Source of the DNA: Thiobacillus sp.
GTDB taxonomy: Bacteria; Pseudomonadota; Gammaproteobacteria; Burkholderiales; Thiobacillaceae
Direction: 5' to 3'
DNA: 31,024 bases
Assembly: GCF_024708915.1 (NCBI RefSeq)
Contig: NZ_JANJXQ010000069.1
Coordinates: 1-31,024 of the forward strand
Shown here: positions 16,049 through 24,143 of the stretch, one piece after another
Position numbering within the stretch: the first letter of the stretch is position 1
Layout: each line of letters starts with the position of its first letter
Position numbers and translations under genes: made by a program
Notes under the pieces: model-generated
Database searches by the model: none
Seen by the model: the letters and a program-made list of their open reading frames with translations, nothing else
Told to the model about the DNA's origin: nothing

Positions 16049-17017
16049 TCACAGCGAGTCGCGTGCGTTGCGGCGGGCGTCGACCATCCGGATCAGCGAA
16101 TCGAACAGGGACGCAGGCAAGAAGCTGGCCAGGATGTACTTGGCGTCGCGCGCCTTCCAGTCGGCCTTGCGCGCGGCGCGGCGGAACAGCCGGCGCGAGG
16201 AGTCGAGGTCGCGCCGCCAGTGGCAGCGGTAGGCCTCGGGCAGCAGCGAGCCGTAGAGGCTGGCGTCGCGTTCGGCGCGGTCGAGGTGGGCGACCTGTTC
16301 GGGATAATGGCGGACGAAATCCTCGCGCACAGCGATGGCGTCGAATACCTGGCGCCAGCGTGGAATATGCGCCGCGCCGCGCGGGTAGTGGCGGTAATAC
16401 GCCAGCACTTCGGGTACGCGCACGACCGTCGGCTGGGCGGCGAGCATGCGCAGCCACAGGTCGTAGTCCATCGCGGTGGGGCGCCGTTCGGAAAAGCCGC
16501 GCAGCGCGTCGAGCAACTGGCGGCGGATCAGTACGCCGTTGATCGGCCAGGGGCAGGCCTTGAGGAACAGCGCGGCGGCGTCCTCGGCGGCGTAGTTCGG
16601 CGGAATGTAGAGCTGGGTGTTCAGCGCCAGTTCGCCGACGTTCTGCCAGCCGCAGTAGGCGACGTCGGCGTGGCTGGCCTGCATCGCGTCGTGGAGTCGG
16701 CGCAGCGCATCGGGATGCCAGGTGTCGTCGGCATCGAGAAAGGCGATGAAGTTGCCGTGCGCATGCGTAAGGCCGTGATTGCGCGCCGCGTAGGGGCCGC
16801 TGTTGGTCTGATGCAGCACGAGCACGCGGTCGGGGTGCGCTGTCGCGAAGCGTTCGAGGATGGCTTCGGAGCCGTCGGTCGAACCGTCGTTCACCACGAC
16901 CAGTTCGATGCGCGGATAGCGCTGGTCGAGCACGCTGGCGATCGCCGCTTCGACATGAGGCGCGGCGTTGTAGCACGGCATCACGACCGAGATGAGCGTG
17001 GGGTCGAAACTATCCAT
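16049..17017 (-). CDS. Family 2 glycosyltransferase (paralogue of the upstream gene)
   Basis: A 322-residue GT2 enzyme: LISVVMPCYNAAPHVEAAI, VVNDGSTDGSE (42-51), NSGPYAARNHG, AFLDADDTWHPD (92-103). It shares with the gene at 17010-17954 several unusual local matches: YCGWQN, C(P/R)WPI, R(V)PEVL.YY, and a C-terminal (W/K)RDL..(S/A)RRLFR segment. A tandem duplication followed by divergence is therefore likely. The true start is the ATG at 17017, right before the GT2 core; the longer frame to 17119 adds a Cys/Pro-rich stretch that is only a shadow of the neighbour. Start and upstream stop overlap by eight bases. Confidence 0.92.
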   Translation of the reverse strand: MDSFDPTLISVVMPCYNAAPHVEAAIASVLDQRYPRIELVVVNDGSTDGSEAILERFATAHPDRVLVLHQTNSGPYAARNHGLTHAHGNFIAFLDADDTWHPDALRRLHDAMQASHADVAYCGWQNVGELALNTQLYIPPNYAAEDAAALFLKACPWPINGVLIRRQLLDALRGFSERRPTAMDYDLWLRMLAAQPTVVRVPEVLAYYRHYPRGAAHIPRWRQVFDAIAVREDFVRHYPEQVAHLDRAERDASLYGSLLPEAYRCHWRRDLDSSRRLFRRAARKADWKARDAKYILASFLPASLFDSLIRMVDARRNARDSL

Positions 17018-17954
17018 GAGATACCGGTTTGTTCTTGTCTCGTCTTTGCAGCAGCGCGCGGTGCCAGGCTTCGGGCAGCAGCGCGGGCAGCATGTAGGTC
17101 CAGTCCCGGAGTGTGCCATAACCCCGCCGCATCACGGCACGGAACAGCCGGCGCGCCGTCGCCAGATCGCGCTTCCAGTAGCTGGCGTAGGCCTGCGCCA
17201 GCAGGGTGCCCAGGGTCAGTTCGCGCACCTGGCGCCGGCCCAGCCGGGCGCGGAATGCCGGATGCGCGTCCAGATAGTGCCGCTGCGCGAGCAGATGCTG
17301 CAAGGCGGCGCGGGCCTTGTCCGCCGAGGCCTGCGCGCCGCCGTGAAAGTGGTAATAGACGAGCACCTCGGGCACGCGCACGATGGGCTCCGGAACGGCG
17401 ACGCGCAGCCAGAGCGCGTAGTCCTCCGCGTTGCGCAGGTGGGGATCGAAGCCGCCCGCCGCCTCGACCGCACTGCGCCGCACCAGCGCGGCATGGATCG
17501 GCCAGCGGCAGCGTGCGAACAATGTCGCCGCCTTGTCCGCGTTCTCGTAATCCGGCGGTACGAAGGGCTCGCCTTGCCCGCCCGGCAGGCCGAGGTTCTG
17601 CCAACCGCAATAGGCCAGCGCGGCTGCGGGCGCGGCCGTGAGCGCCGCATGCATGCGCGCCAGAAAATCCGGCGACCAGGTGTCGTCGGCGTCGAGGAAG
17701 GCGAGGTATTCGCCGCGCGCCGCGGCAATCCCGGCGTTGCGCGCCGCGCTGACGCCCTGGTTGGTCTGGCTGTGCACGCGGATGCGCGGATCGGCCTGGC
17801 TGCGCAGCCAGGCGAGCGTGCCGTCCTGCGAGCCGTCGTCGACCGCGATCAGTTCCCAGTCATCGAAATGCTGCGCCAGCACGCTGCCGACGCTGGCTGG
17901 CAGGTGGGCCAGCGCGTCGTGGCAGGGCATGACGATGGAAACGGCGGGCTGCAT
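17010..17954 (-). CDS. Family 2 glycosyltransferase (paralogue of the downstream gene)
   Basis: A 314-residue GT2 enzyme: VSIVMPCHDALAHLPASV, AVDDGSQDGT (37-46), NQGVSAARNAG, AFLDADDTWSPD (85-96). The acceptor-side region NAEDYALWLRVA has the expected ED pair. It is the closer relative of the next gene than of any other GT2 in the window (shared YCGWQN, PP(D/N)Y, RRDL-type tail). Both would use similar donors or acceptors, perhaps adding consecutive sugars of the same type (inference). It begins six bases after the polysaccharide deacetylase stop. The C-terminal ~80 residues are helical and basic and may lie at the membrane surface. Confidence 0.92.
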   Translation of the reverse strand: MQPAVSIVMPCHDALAHLPASVGSVLAQHFDDWELIAVDDGSQDGTLAWLRSQADPRIRVHSQTNQGVSAARNAGIAAARGEYLAFLDADDTWSPDFLARMHAALTAAPAAALAYCGWQNLGLPGGQGEPFVPPDYENADKAATLFARCRWPIHAALVRRSAVEAAGGFDPHLRNAEDYALWLRVAVPEPIVRVPEVLVYYHFHGGAQASADKARAALQHLLAQRHYLDAHPAFRARLGRRQVRELTLGTLLAQAYASYWKRDLATARRLFRAVMRRGYGTLRDWTYMLPALLPEAWHRALLQRRDKNKPVSHG

Positions 17955-17960
17955 GGGCGG

Positions 17961-18758
17961 TCAGACGCGCCGCAGGCGGCGCAGGGTATAGCGTGCGATG
18001 TCGCGCCAGCGCACGTCGTGGCTGCCGAAATAGAGCTTGCGGGCGAGGCTGCCGGCGGTGTCGGTGTTGAACACGGTCAGGCGCCGCAGCCGGTAGGGGT
18101 CGTTGTCGCGCAGCGCCCAGCCGGTACGGGTGGTGCAGGCGGCGGCGTAGCCGGCCGCGGCGACGGCCGCGGTGCAGCGTGCGTCCCAGGCGCCGTAGGG
18201 GTAGGCGAAGCTGGGGACGGGGGCGCCGAGCAGGTCTTCGAGCGCGGCCTTGGAGTCGACCAGCTCGCGTTGCAGTTGCGCGTCGTCCGTCCCGGTCAGA
18301 CGGGCGTGGTTGACGGTGTGGGAGCCGATTTCCATGCCGGCGGCGTGCATGTCGCGCAGTTCGGCGGCGTTGAGCATGCGGCCGGCCGGGCGGCCGTCGT
18401 CGGGCCAGCCGGGGGGGCGGCCGACCGAACTCGATACGATGAACCAGCTTGCGCGCATGCCGCGCTGTTCGAGTTCTGCGCAGGCGGCCAGGTTGTCGAC
18501 GTAGCCATCGTCGAAGGTGATGACGGCGGTGCGGCCGGGCCAGACGCGGCCAGGTTCGGCCAGCTCGGCCATGGTCGGCGTGGCGTAACCCGAGGCTGCG
18601 AGGAAATCGAGCTGTGCGCGGAACTGCCGCATCGAAACCGCCCAGGGCCAGGCCGGGCGATCGGTGCCGGGCGTGACGGCGTGATACATCAGCATCACCG
18701 GGCCGTGCTGGCCGGCCTGGCGATGGAGGAAACGGGAGAGAGGGTCGATCCGGCTCAT
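17961..18758 (-). CDS. Polysaccharide deacetylase (NodB homology)
   Basis: A 265-residue protein with canonical NodB motifs: VMLMYHAV (21-28), TFDDGYVDNL (81-90; catalytic/metal Asp), GSHTVNH (145-151; metal His pair) and FAYPYGAWD (motif 3). It should remove N- or O-acetyl groups from a sugar in a metal-dependent reaction. There is no signal peptide or N-terminal membrane helix, so it may act in the cytoplasm on a lipid-linked intermediate, in contrast to the anchored relative at 5053. The ATG at 18758 overlaps the flippase stop (ATGA); the frame is open far upstream, but that is the shadow of the flippase gene. The C-terminus is Arg-rich (RYTLRRLRRV). Confidence 0.92.
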   Translation of the reverse strand: MSRIDPLSRFLHRQAGQHGPVMLMYHAVTPGTDRPAWPWAVSMRQFRAQLDFLAASGYATPTMAELAEPGRVWPGRTAVITFDDGYVDNLAACAELEQRGMRASWFIVSSSVGRPPGWPDDGRPAGRMLNAAELRDMHAAGMEIGSHTVNHARLTGTDDAQLQRELVDSKAALEDLLGAPVPSFAYPYGAWDARCTAAVAAAGYAAACTTRTGWALRDNDPYRLRRLTVFNTDTAGSLARKLYFGSHDVRWRDIARYTLRRLRRV

Positions 18759-20224
18759 GTTGCGGTGGAGAGAGGAAGTCTGAGTTTGCTTTTCCAGCGG
18801 GCGGATTCCGAGGCGAGCGCCGGGATCGGCAGGTACAGAAATGCGAGTGCATAAACCAGCCCGCCTGACGCCGCCATGAGGATCACATACAGCGGCCCGT
18901 TCGAGCGGAGCGCGGCCGGCAGGCTGGCGTCGACCAGCCACAGCGCGGCGACGAGGATGCCGTTGAGCAGCAGGGCCGGCGCGAAGGCGCGGCCCAGATC
19001 GCGCCAGCGCGCCTGCAGGCACTGTTTGGCCAACCAGAACATGTGGATGCTCATGTAGAGCAGGGCGAGCGCCATGCCGGCGGCCACACCTTCCATGCCG
19101 TAGGGCAGGCCGAGGACGATGCCGGTGCCGGCGACCGCGATCATGATGATCTGCGCGACCAGTTCCTTGTCCAGCCAGTTGCGGGCCGCCAGCACGGCGC
19201 CGGAGAGGTTTTCCACGATCATGAACGGCGCGGCGAGGCTGAGGATCACCAGCGGCGCGGCCGAATCGGCCCAGCGATGACCGAACAGCATCACCACCAG
19301 CGGTTCGGCCAGCCACAGGAAGCCGATGTAGAAAGGCAGCGCGTAGACCGCGACCAGCGTCAGGCTGCGAAAGAATAGGTAACGCGAGGTATCGAGATTG
19401 TCGTGTTCCTTGGCCAGCGCCCGGAACAGCACCTCGTACACCGAGCCGGTGATGAAGCCGTGCGGGCGGCCGGCGAGGCTCTCGGCCTTGTTGTACAGGC
19501 CCACGCCGGCCGGCCCGATGCTGCGCGACAGGATGAAGGTCGGGAGCTGACTGCGGACATAGCCCACGATGTTGTTGCTCGATGCCAAGAGGCCGTAGCG
19601 CATCAGTTCGCCCGCGCGCGCGAAATCGAAGCACAGGCCCGGCCGCCAGCGGGCATACCAGGCGAACTGCAGAGCGCCCGCAATGGCGCTGAACAGTCCA
19701 GCCAGAATCAGGCTCCAGGGGCCGTAACCTTTCCAGGCCAGCGACAGTGCGATGCCGTTGTAGACGAACAGATTGGTGAGCTGCACCGCGGTCTTGGCCT
19801 TGAAACGCATGTCGCGGTGCAGCATGTTGCTGGGCACGTTGAAGTACGGCCGGATCAGGAAGGACAGCGCGGCCACGCGCAGCATGTCCGCATAGAGCGG
19901 ATCGCCGTACCAGCGGCCGAACGCCGGCGCGACGGCAAAGAAGAAGCCGACGATGATCAGGCCGATCAGGCTTTGCAGGGTGAACAGCAGGTCGAAGTCG
20001 CGTTTCGTCGCTTCCTTGGCGCGCACGATCGCCTGCCCCATGCCGCCGCCGGCGACGAAGCCGGCGAGGTTGGTGAAGATCAGGATGGTCGCCACCATGC
20101 CGAACTCGGCCGGCATCAGCAGGCGCGCGAGGATCAGCCCCAGTGCGAAATTGACGATCTGGCTGCCGGTGTTGCCGATGAAGACCCACTTGGCGCCGTG
20201 GCGGATGCTTGCTCCCAGATTCAT
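18755..20224 (-). CDS. Wzx-type oligosaccharide flippase (MOP/polysaccharide transporter superfamily)
   Basis: A 489-residue inner-membrane protein with roughly 12-14 hydrophobic helices. The opening ASIRHGAKWVFIGNTGSQIVNFALGLILARLLMP..FG is characteristic of the WzxC-like branch. Later landmarks are NYNV-like PYFNVPSNMLHRDMRFK, SRSIGPAGVGLYNKAE and LPFYIGFLWLAEPLV. It would flip undecaprenyl-linked repeat units to the periplasmic face for the polymerase/ligase-like protein encoded at 621. The ATG at 20224 overlaps the stop of the 58-codon ORF upstream, and its own stop overlaps the deacetylase start, so translation is coupled on both sides. Being the only flippase in view, it suggests a Wzx/Wzy-dependent product rather than an ABC-exported one. 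Confidence 0.93.
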   Translation of the reverse strand: MNLGASIRHGAKWVFIGNTGSQIVNFALGLILARLLMPAEFGMVATILIFTNLAGFVAGGGMGQAIVRAKEATKRDFDLLFTLQSLIGLIIVGFFFAVAPAFGRWYGDPLYADMLRVAALSFLIRPYFNVPSNMLHRDMRFKAKTAVQLTNLFVYNGIALSLAWKGYGPWSLILAGLFSAIAGALQFAWYARWRPGLCFDFARAGELMRYGLLASSNNIVGYVRSQLPTFILSRSIGPAGVGLYNKAESLAGRPHGFITGSVYEVLFRALAKEHDNLDTSRYLFFRSLTLVAVYALPFYIGFLWLAEPLVVMLFGHRWADSAAPLVILSLAAPFMIVENLSGAVLAARNWLDKELVAQIIMIAVAGTGIVLGLPYGMEGVAAGMALALLYMSIHMFWLAKQCLQARWRDLGRAFAPALLLNGILVAALWLVDASLPAALRSNGPLYVILMAASGGLVYALAFLYLPIPALASESARWKSKLRLPLSTAT

Positions 20225-20397
20225 GATGCGGTTTGCATGTCGCGGTGATCCATCGATATGTGTGTCAGTGGCTTCGCCTCGAGTGCCGCACCGCGGGCAT
20301 TCTCAAGCGCGGTTTCCAGGCTGGCGCAGGCGATGCCGTGTTCGCTGTCCGGGGCGCAGACGAACGGGGTGATGAGGTGGGTGAACGAAACGGGCAT
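20221..20397 (-). CDS. Small ORF, possibly the N-terminal remnant of a larger glycan-locus protein
   Basis: This 58-codon frame begins MPVSFTHLITPFVCAPDSEHG and ends with a TGA overlapping the flippase ATG (ATGA at 20221-20224). The overlap pattern matches that of the real genes around it. The start HLITPF...DSEH followed by a helix (ACASLETALENARGAAL) resembles the first residues of larger uncharacterised proteins I associate with polysaccharide clusters. The rest of such a protein is missing, so a truncation by deletion is plausible. Alternatively it is a short leader that couples flippase translation. No Shine-Dalgarno or catalytic motif is evident. Confidence 0.4.
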   Translation of the reverse strand: MPVSFTHLITPFVCAPDSEHGIACASLETALENARGAALEAKPLTHISMDHRDMQTAS

Positions 20398-20503
20398 GCC
20401 AGCGGATCGGTGTGTCGAGTGGAGTAAATGGCAGAACATTACAGCAAACATCATGCCCGGTTTGTTTCGTGGCACGGGCAAAGCCGGGAGCCGGGACACC
20501 TGG

Positions 20504-21706
20504 TCAGCTTCTCCCCAGCAGTTTTTTGGCATACGGGCGCAGGCGGTTGAGCCCGAGCGCGTGCTCGGTCTGGAACAGCCACAGCTTGCGCCTGACCGTG
20601 GCCGCCAGATCGTGCCGCCCGATCGCCTCCAGCGGCGCGACCAGCTCGGCGAAATACTCCACCTCGACATGTGAACGGATGTGTGTGGATTTCAGCATGT
20701 CGGGCGTTACCTCGTTGCGTGGAAATGCCTGCGTCTGCGCGAGCTGGCCGCAGGCCATGAATTCGAGCATGGTGCGCACGCACTTGGCGCAGCGTCCGCA
20801 ATTCAGGTGGCCCTCGGGGATGGCCGGGGTGTCCCAGCATACCCTGAGCGAATTCAGGGCAGCGGGCCATGACAACAGCTGGCGGATTTTTTCCAGGCGG
20901 CTGAACTGTTCCATGTCGCCGGTCGTGACTTCGAGAAAATCGGCACCGTAATAGCTGTTCAGCCAGGGGTGAGAACCATGCGGGTGCTGGATGTATTCCA
21001 GCACGTTGTCGGGGGTGATGATGCAGCGATGGATGCGCGAACTGGCCGCGTGGGCGATGGCGGCGAGCAGCGAGGCGAATTGCCATTTCGCGTAGAAACG
21101 CCAGCTCTTGGCCAGGTTCCTGAGATTGACCTTGATGGTCACCAGTTCCACCCCGTGCTCCTCGCACAGGGCGGTCAGCTTCCCGATGCCGAGTTCCCAC
21201 ACGTCAGGCCGGTCCTGCTTGTTGGGGTCGCCCACATCGAGGCCGTGGGCGAAGAAGGCAACGCCCACCCGCCGCGGATCCCCCGCCGGGTATTGGCTGA
21301 CATTCCAGTAGAGGGAAGACAGGGAATCCACGCCGCCGGACAGAAACAGCGCGGTGGTTGAGCGGGGCACGTCCGGCAGCGGATGGGTACGCGCAGGCGC
21401 CCGGATCTCCGGCGGGCGCAGCGGGCTGTGATGCCAGTGCGCCATCAGCCGCATGGCCATGGTCAGCCTGGAGCCGAGCTGCGGGTCGACCCCGCCTTCG
21501 ATTTCCAGCCGGGCCTCGCCGTTCCACATGGCCGCCATGGCGGTGCCCACCATGAAGGCATTGGGCTCGGGGCGTATCCAATGGGCCTGGCTGGAGGGCA
21601 CCGAGAAATACACGGTTTCCCGTACATTGCGGGTTTCGAGTTCGACGTCGGCTTGTACCCGGTACTCGCCGTTCTCGTGCTTCTCGCGGATATTGCGAAC
21701 AAACAT
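20504..21706 (-). CDS. QueC-like PP-loop ATPase with extra N-terminal domain and Zn-type Cys cluster
   Basis: A 400-residue protein. Residues 1-105 form a domain with many beta-strand-like stretches (YRVQADVELETRNVRETVYFSVP) and no motif known to me. The PP-loop ATP-pyrophosphatase motif is ALFLSGGVDSLSSLY (119-133), and C290 plus CGRCAKC (303-309) give the four-Cys zinc site of QueC (7-cyano-7-deazaguanine synthase). QueC itself is shorter (~230 residues), and no other queuosine gene is visible, so a 7-cyano-7-deazaguanine role is unlikely. More probably it adenylates a carboxylate for amide or related bond formation on the glycan or its precursor (inference). ATG 21706 was chosen because a G-rich Shine-Dalgarno (G8 then AAACG) lies directly in front. 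A TTG at 21760 overlapping the upstream stop (TTGA) is the alternative. Confidence 0.8.
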   Translation of the reverse strand: MFVRNIREKHENGEYRVQADVELETRNVRETVYFSVPSSQAHWIRPEPNAFMVGTAMAAMWNGEARLEIEGGVDPQLGSRLTMAMRLMAHWHHSPLRPPEIRAPARTHPLPDVPRSTTALFLSGGVDSLSSLYWNVSQYPAGDPRRVGVAFFAHGLDVGDPNKQDRPDVWELGIGKLTALCEEHGVELVTIKVNLRNLAKSWRFYAKWQFASLLAAIAHAASSRIHRCIITPDNVLEYIQHPHGSHPWLNSYYGADFLEVTTGDMEQFSRLEKIRQLLSWPAALNSLRVCWDTPAIPEGHLNCGRCAKCVRTMLEFMACGQLAQTQAFPRNEVTPDMLKSTHIRSHVEVEYFAELVAPLEAIGRHDLAATVRRKLWLFQTEHALGLNRLRPYAKKLLGRS

Positions 21707-21756
21707 CGTTTCCCCCCCCGGGTTTTGTTTGCTATGACGGTGCTGCGTTTGTGCGC

Positions 21757-23022
21757 TCAACAGGTAGCCAGGTCAAGGTTGCGGCTGGCCAGCGCCATCA
21801 CCTGCGGCAGGCGGGCGCGGATGCGCGCGCGGTTGTCGTGCCTTTGCGCGCAGGCGTGATGGATCCGGGTCAGCAGTTCGTCGCCCAGGCATTGCAGGGG
21901 CGACAGGATGTGTTCGGGCGACAGGCCGACGTGCTGGTACAGCCCCTCGAACTTGTCCTGATAGGCGATCGACAGGGTGGGCGTGGCGCTGCCGAGTGCG
22001 GCGATGGCCAGATGCATGCGGCCGGTGATGACGAGATCGAGCAGACCGGCTAGCCGCTTGATCTCGTCGGGGCGCTCGACCGGGGTATAGCGCAGATGCG
22101 GGAAGCCGCGCTGCTGCAGTTGGCTGGCGAGTGCCTGCAGCATGACGGCGTCGGCCGATTGCCGCTTGAGATCGTGCGGGATCAGCATGTAGGCCAGTCC
22201 GAACTGCTCGCCGGCGCGTCCGAGCAGCTTGGCGATATGGGCGATGAGCGCGTCCATGCCGGCCTGGGCGATGGCAGGCGCCAGCGCGTGGGCATTCAGG
22301 TTGACGCCGACGGGGATGCGTCCCGTGGCGCGCATGGCGGCGATCCAGGCTTCGGCCTCGGGATCGGCGTCGTCGGCAGGCGGCATCAGGAAGGCGCTGT
22401 CGGCGCAAAGGCTGGCGGGGATGCCGACGATGCGGGCGAAGCGGTCGAGCGAAGGCTGGTCGCGCACGTTGACCGTGACCTTGGGGTGCAGTCTGGCCAG
22501 GGCATGCACGGCGGGACGCCGCGGCTGGCGGTTGAAGCTGAATCCCAGTGTGGTGGCCGGGATGCCGAGCTGCACGCTGTGGTTACAGTAGCCGACGATG
22601 CGCTGTACCAGAGCCGCACCGTATTTGCCGTCCAGAATATCGGCGCCCATGACGAACAGCGCGTGGTGCTGGCGAATGAGCCGGTCGAATGCGACCGCGC
22701 CCGCGGTGCCGTTCCATGCGGCGACCACCGGGACCTCGCCGATTCCCGGCACGGCGATGCGGTGGTCGTGCGCGCCGACGATAGTGAAGGTGGCAGCGGG
22801 GGTGCGGGCGCGGAGCGCCTGCATCAGGGCGCTGAACATGGCCATATCGCCCAGCGAGCCGGACGGATCGCTGGCGTCGCCGGCAATGACCGCGTAGCGG
22901 GTGAGCGCTTGCGGCACGCCAGGCCGGGGCGCCGCGGCGCGCAGCCGGCGCAGGGGCCAGGACACCCGCAGGGCGTGGTGGACGATGATGGCCGGATCGA
23001 TCAGCGACTGTCCGAGGCTCAT
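21757..23022 (-). CDS. Polysaccharide pyruvyl transferase family protein
   Basis: A 421-residue protein resembling the CsaB/ExoV-type pyruvyl transferases. It opens the domain with YAVIAGDASDPSGSLGDMAMFSALMQAL (GSLGD-type loop), has FVMGADILDGKYG in the first half, and carries LLDLVITGRMHLAIAALGSATPTLSIAYQDKFEGL, the family's hallmark GRMH segment with a GT-B-like fold. The expected reaction is ketal transfer of pyruvate from phosphoenolpyruvate to a sugar, which adds a negative charge. Members of this fold may have other donors, so the reaction is likely rather than proven. The ATG at 23022 overlaps the stop of the preceding GT (ATGA). The frame extends upstream to 23538 only as a shadow. 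Confidence 0.88.
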   Translation of the reverse strand: MSLGQSLIDPAIIVHHALRVSWPLRRLRAAAPRPGVPQALTRYAVIAGDASDPSGSLGDMAMFSALMQALRARTPAATFTIVGAHDHRIAVPGIGEVPVVAAWNGTAGAVAFDRLIRQHHALFVMGADILDGKYGAALVQRIVGYCNHSVQLGIPATTLGFSFNRQPRRPAVHALARLHPKVTVNVRDQPSLDRFARIVGIPASLCADSAFLMPPADDADPEAEAWIAAMRATGRIPVGVNLNAHALAPAIAQAGMDALIAHIAKLLGRAGEQFGLAYMLIPHDLKRQSADAVMLQALASQLQQRGFPHLRYTPVERPDEIKRLAGLLDLVITGRMHLAIAALGSATPTLSIAYQDKFEGLYQHVGLSPEHILSPLQCLGDELLTRIHHACAQRHDNRARIRARLPQVMALASRNLDLATC

Positions 23023-24143
23023 GGCGTCGCCGGCGCGTGCAGACAGGCCGCGGACAGCTGCGCCACCCGTTCCGCGAACAGGTCGCGCGTGTAGTGTTGT
23101 TGCAGTCGGGCATGGCCGTATTCGGCAGCGCTGGCGCGTGCCGGCAGGTCGTCCAGCCAGTCGAGGCACAGCCGGGTGAAGTGGGCGTCGTCGCGGGCAA
23201 TGCCCAGCCCCGCGTCGGCAAGGCCGTCCATGAAACCGGAGGCGCTGTATGGGGTGGTCACGCAGGCACGTCCGAACGCCAGCGATTCCAGTATCTTGAT
23301 GTTGGTGCCGCCGCCGGAATGGATCGGGGCAATGGTGAAGGCGGCGTCGCGATAGGCCGCGGCGAGATCGTCGACGAAGCCGGGGGCGGACACGTCCGGA
23401 TGGGCCTCCCAACCGTGCCGCAACGCGGGCGATGCCGCGCCCGCCAGCAGCAGCCGGGCCTGCGGCTGCGCCTGCTTGATTGCGGGCCAGCTGCGCTGCA
23501 GGAAACGGTCGATGCCCTGGCGATTGGGGCCGTACCACAGCGAGCCGACGAACAGCAGGATCTTGCTGTCGGCTTGCGGATAAGGTTGCGCCGGGGGATC
23601 GAAGGGGATGTTCGGCAGGATGGTCGAGTGCAAGTCCGGATGCTTGGCCTGGTCGCGTGCGCTGACGAAGAAGAAGGCATCGAAGCGCGGCAGCTGCCGG
23701 GTGGCCAGCCTCAGGGCGTAAGCCGACTTCAGCCGTGCGGCGAGATCGAGGCGCGCGGGCGCATAGTGGTAGCCCCAGTCGTCGAGGTCGACCAGGGTGC
23801 GCACTCCCGGCGGGATGCGCAGCTTGGAGATGGGGTTGAGGTAGCGGCTGGCGATGAGCCGGTATTCGCCGAGGTCGAGCCCTGCTGCCTGCAGGATACG
23901 GTTCAGCGCGGCGTCAGGCTCGAACTTGCCGATGCCGAGCGGGCGCTGGCGCCAGAATCCGTGGGCGCGCACCCCGTCCTTGGGCGCGGCCAGGCGGCTG
24001 GCGCCGGCCGTCGGTTCCAGCAGCAGCACATCCACCGGCCCCAGCGTCTGCAAGGCCTGGTACAGCAGCGCAGTGCGCTGTTGCGCGCCGGATTGCGGCG
24101 CAAACGGCGAAGCGGGCGAGACGAGGAGAATGCGGTCAGGCAT
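23019..24143 (-). CDS. Family 4-like (GT-B) glycosyltransferase
   Basis: This 374-residue protein starts MPDRILLVSPASPFAPQSGAQQRTALL, a GT-B N-terminus that I associate with sugar transferases of exosortase-linked exopolysaccharide loci. The second domain shows ILLFVGSLWYGPNRQGIDRF, APGFVDDLAAAYRDAAFTIAPIHSGGGTNIKILESLAFG (the donor-binding GGGTNIKILE) and TTPYSASGF. It should be a cytoplasmic retaining transferase. The frame is open to 24221, but the extra 26 residues overlap the methyltransferase and lack similarity, so ATG 24143 was taken. It overlaps the upstream gene by eight bases. Confidence 0.9.
   Translation of the reverse strand: MPDRILLVSPASPFAPQSGAQQRTALLYQALQTLGPVDVLLLEPTAGASRLAAPKDGVRAHGFWRQRPLGIGKFEPDAALNRILQAAGLDLGEYRLIASRYLNPISKLRIPPGVRTLVDLDDWGYHYAPARLDLAARLKSAYALRLATRQLPRFDAFFFVSARDQAKHPDLHSTILPNIPFDPPAQPYPQADSKILLFVGSLWYGPNRQGIDRFLQRSWPAIKQAQPQARLLLAGAASPALRHGWEAHPDVSAPGFVDDLAAAYRDAAFTIAPIHSGGGTNIKILESLAFGRACVTTPYSASGFMDGLADAGLGIARDDAHFTRLCLDWLDDLPARASAAEYGHARLQQHYTRDLFAERVAQLSAACLHAPATP

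Noticed and set aside
20398..20503. The gap between the QueC-like stop and the 58-codon ORF, examined for a terminator or internal promoter.
   Set aside because: Only very short GC-rich symmetric pieces (CCGG-CTC-CCGG) without a T-run and no paired -35/-10; nothing can be called.
20504..21706. Queuosine biosynthesis (queC) as the function of the PP-loop protein.
   Set aside because: Extra N-terminal domain, non-standard length, and no queD, queE or queF nearby; the glycan context argues against it, although not decisively.
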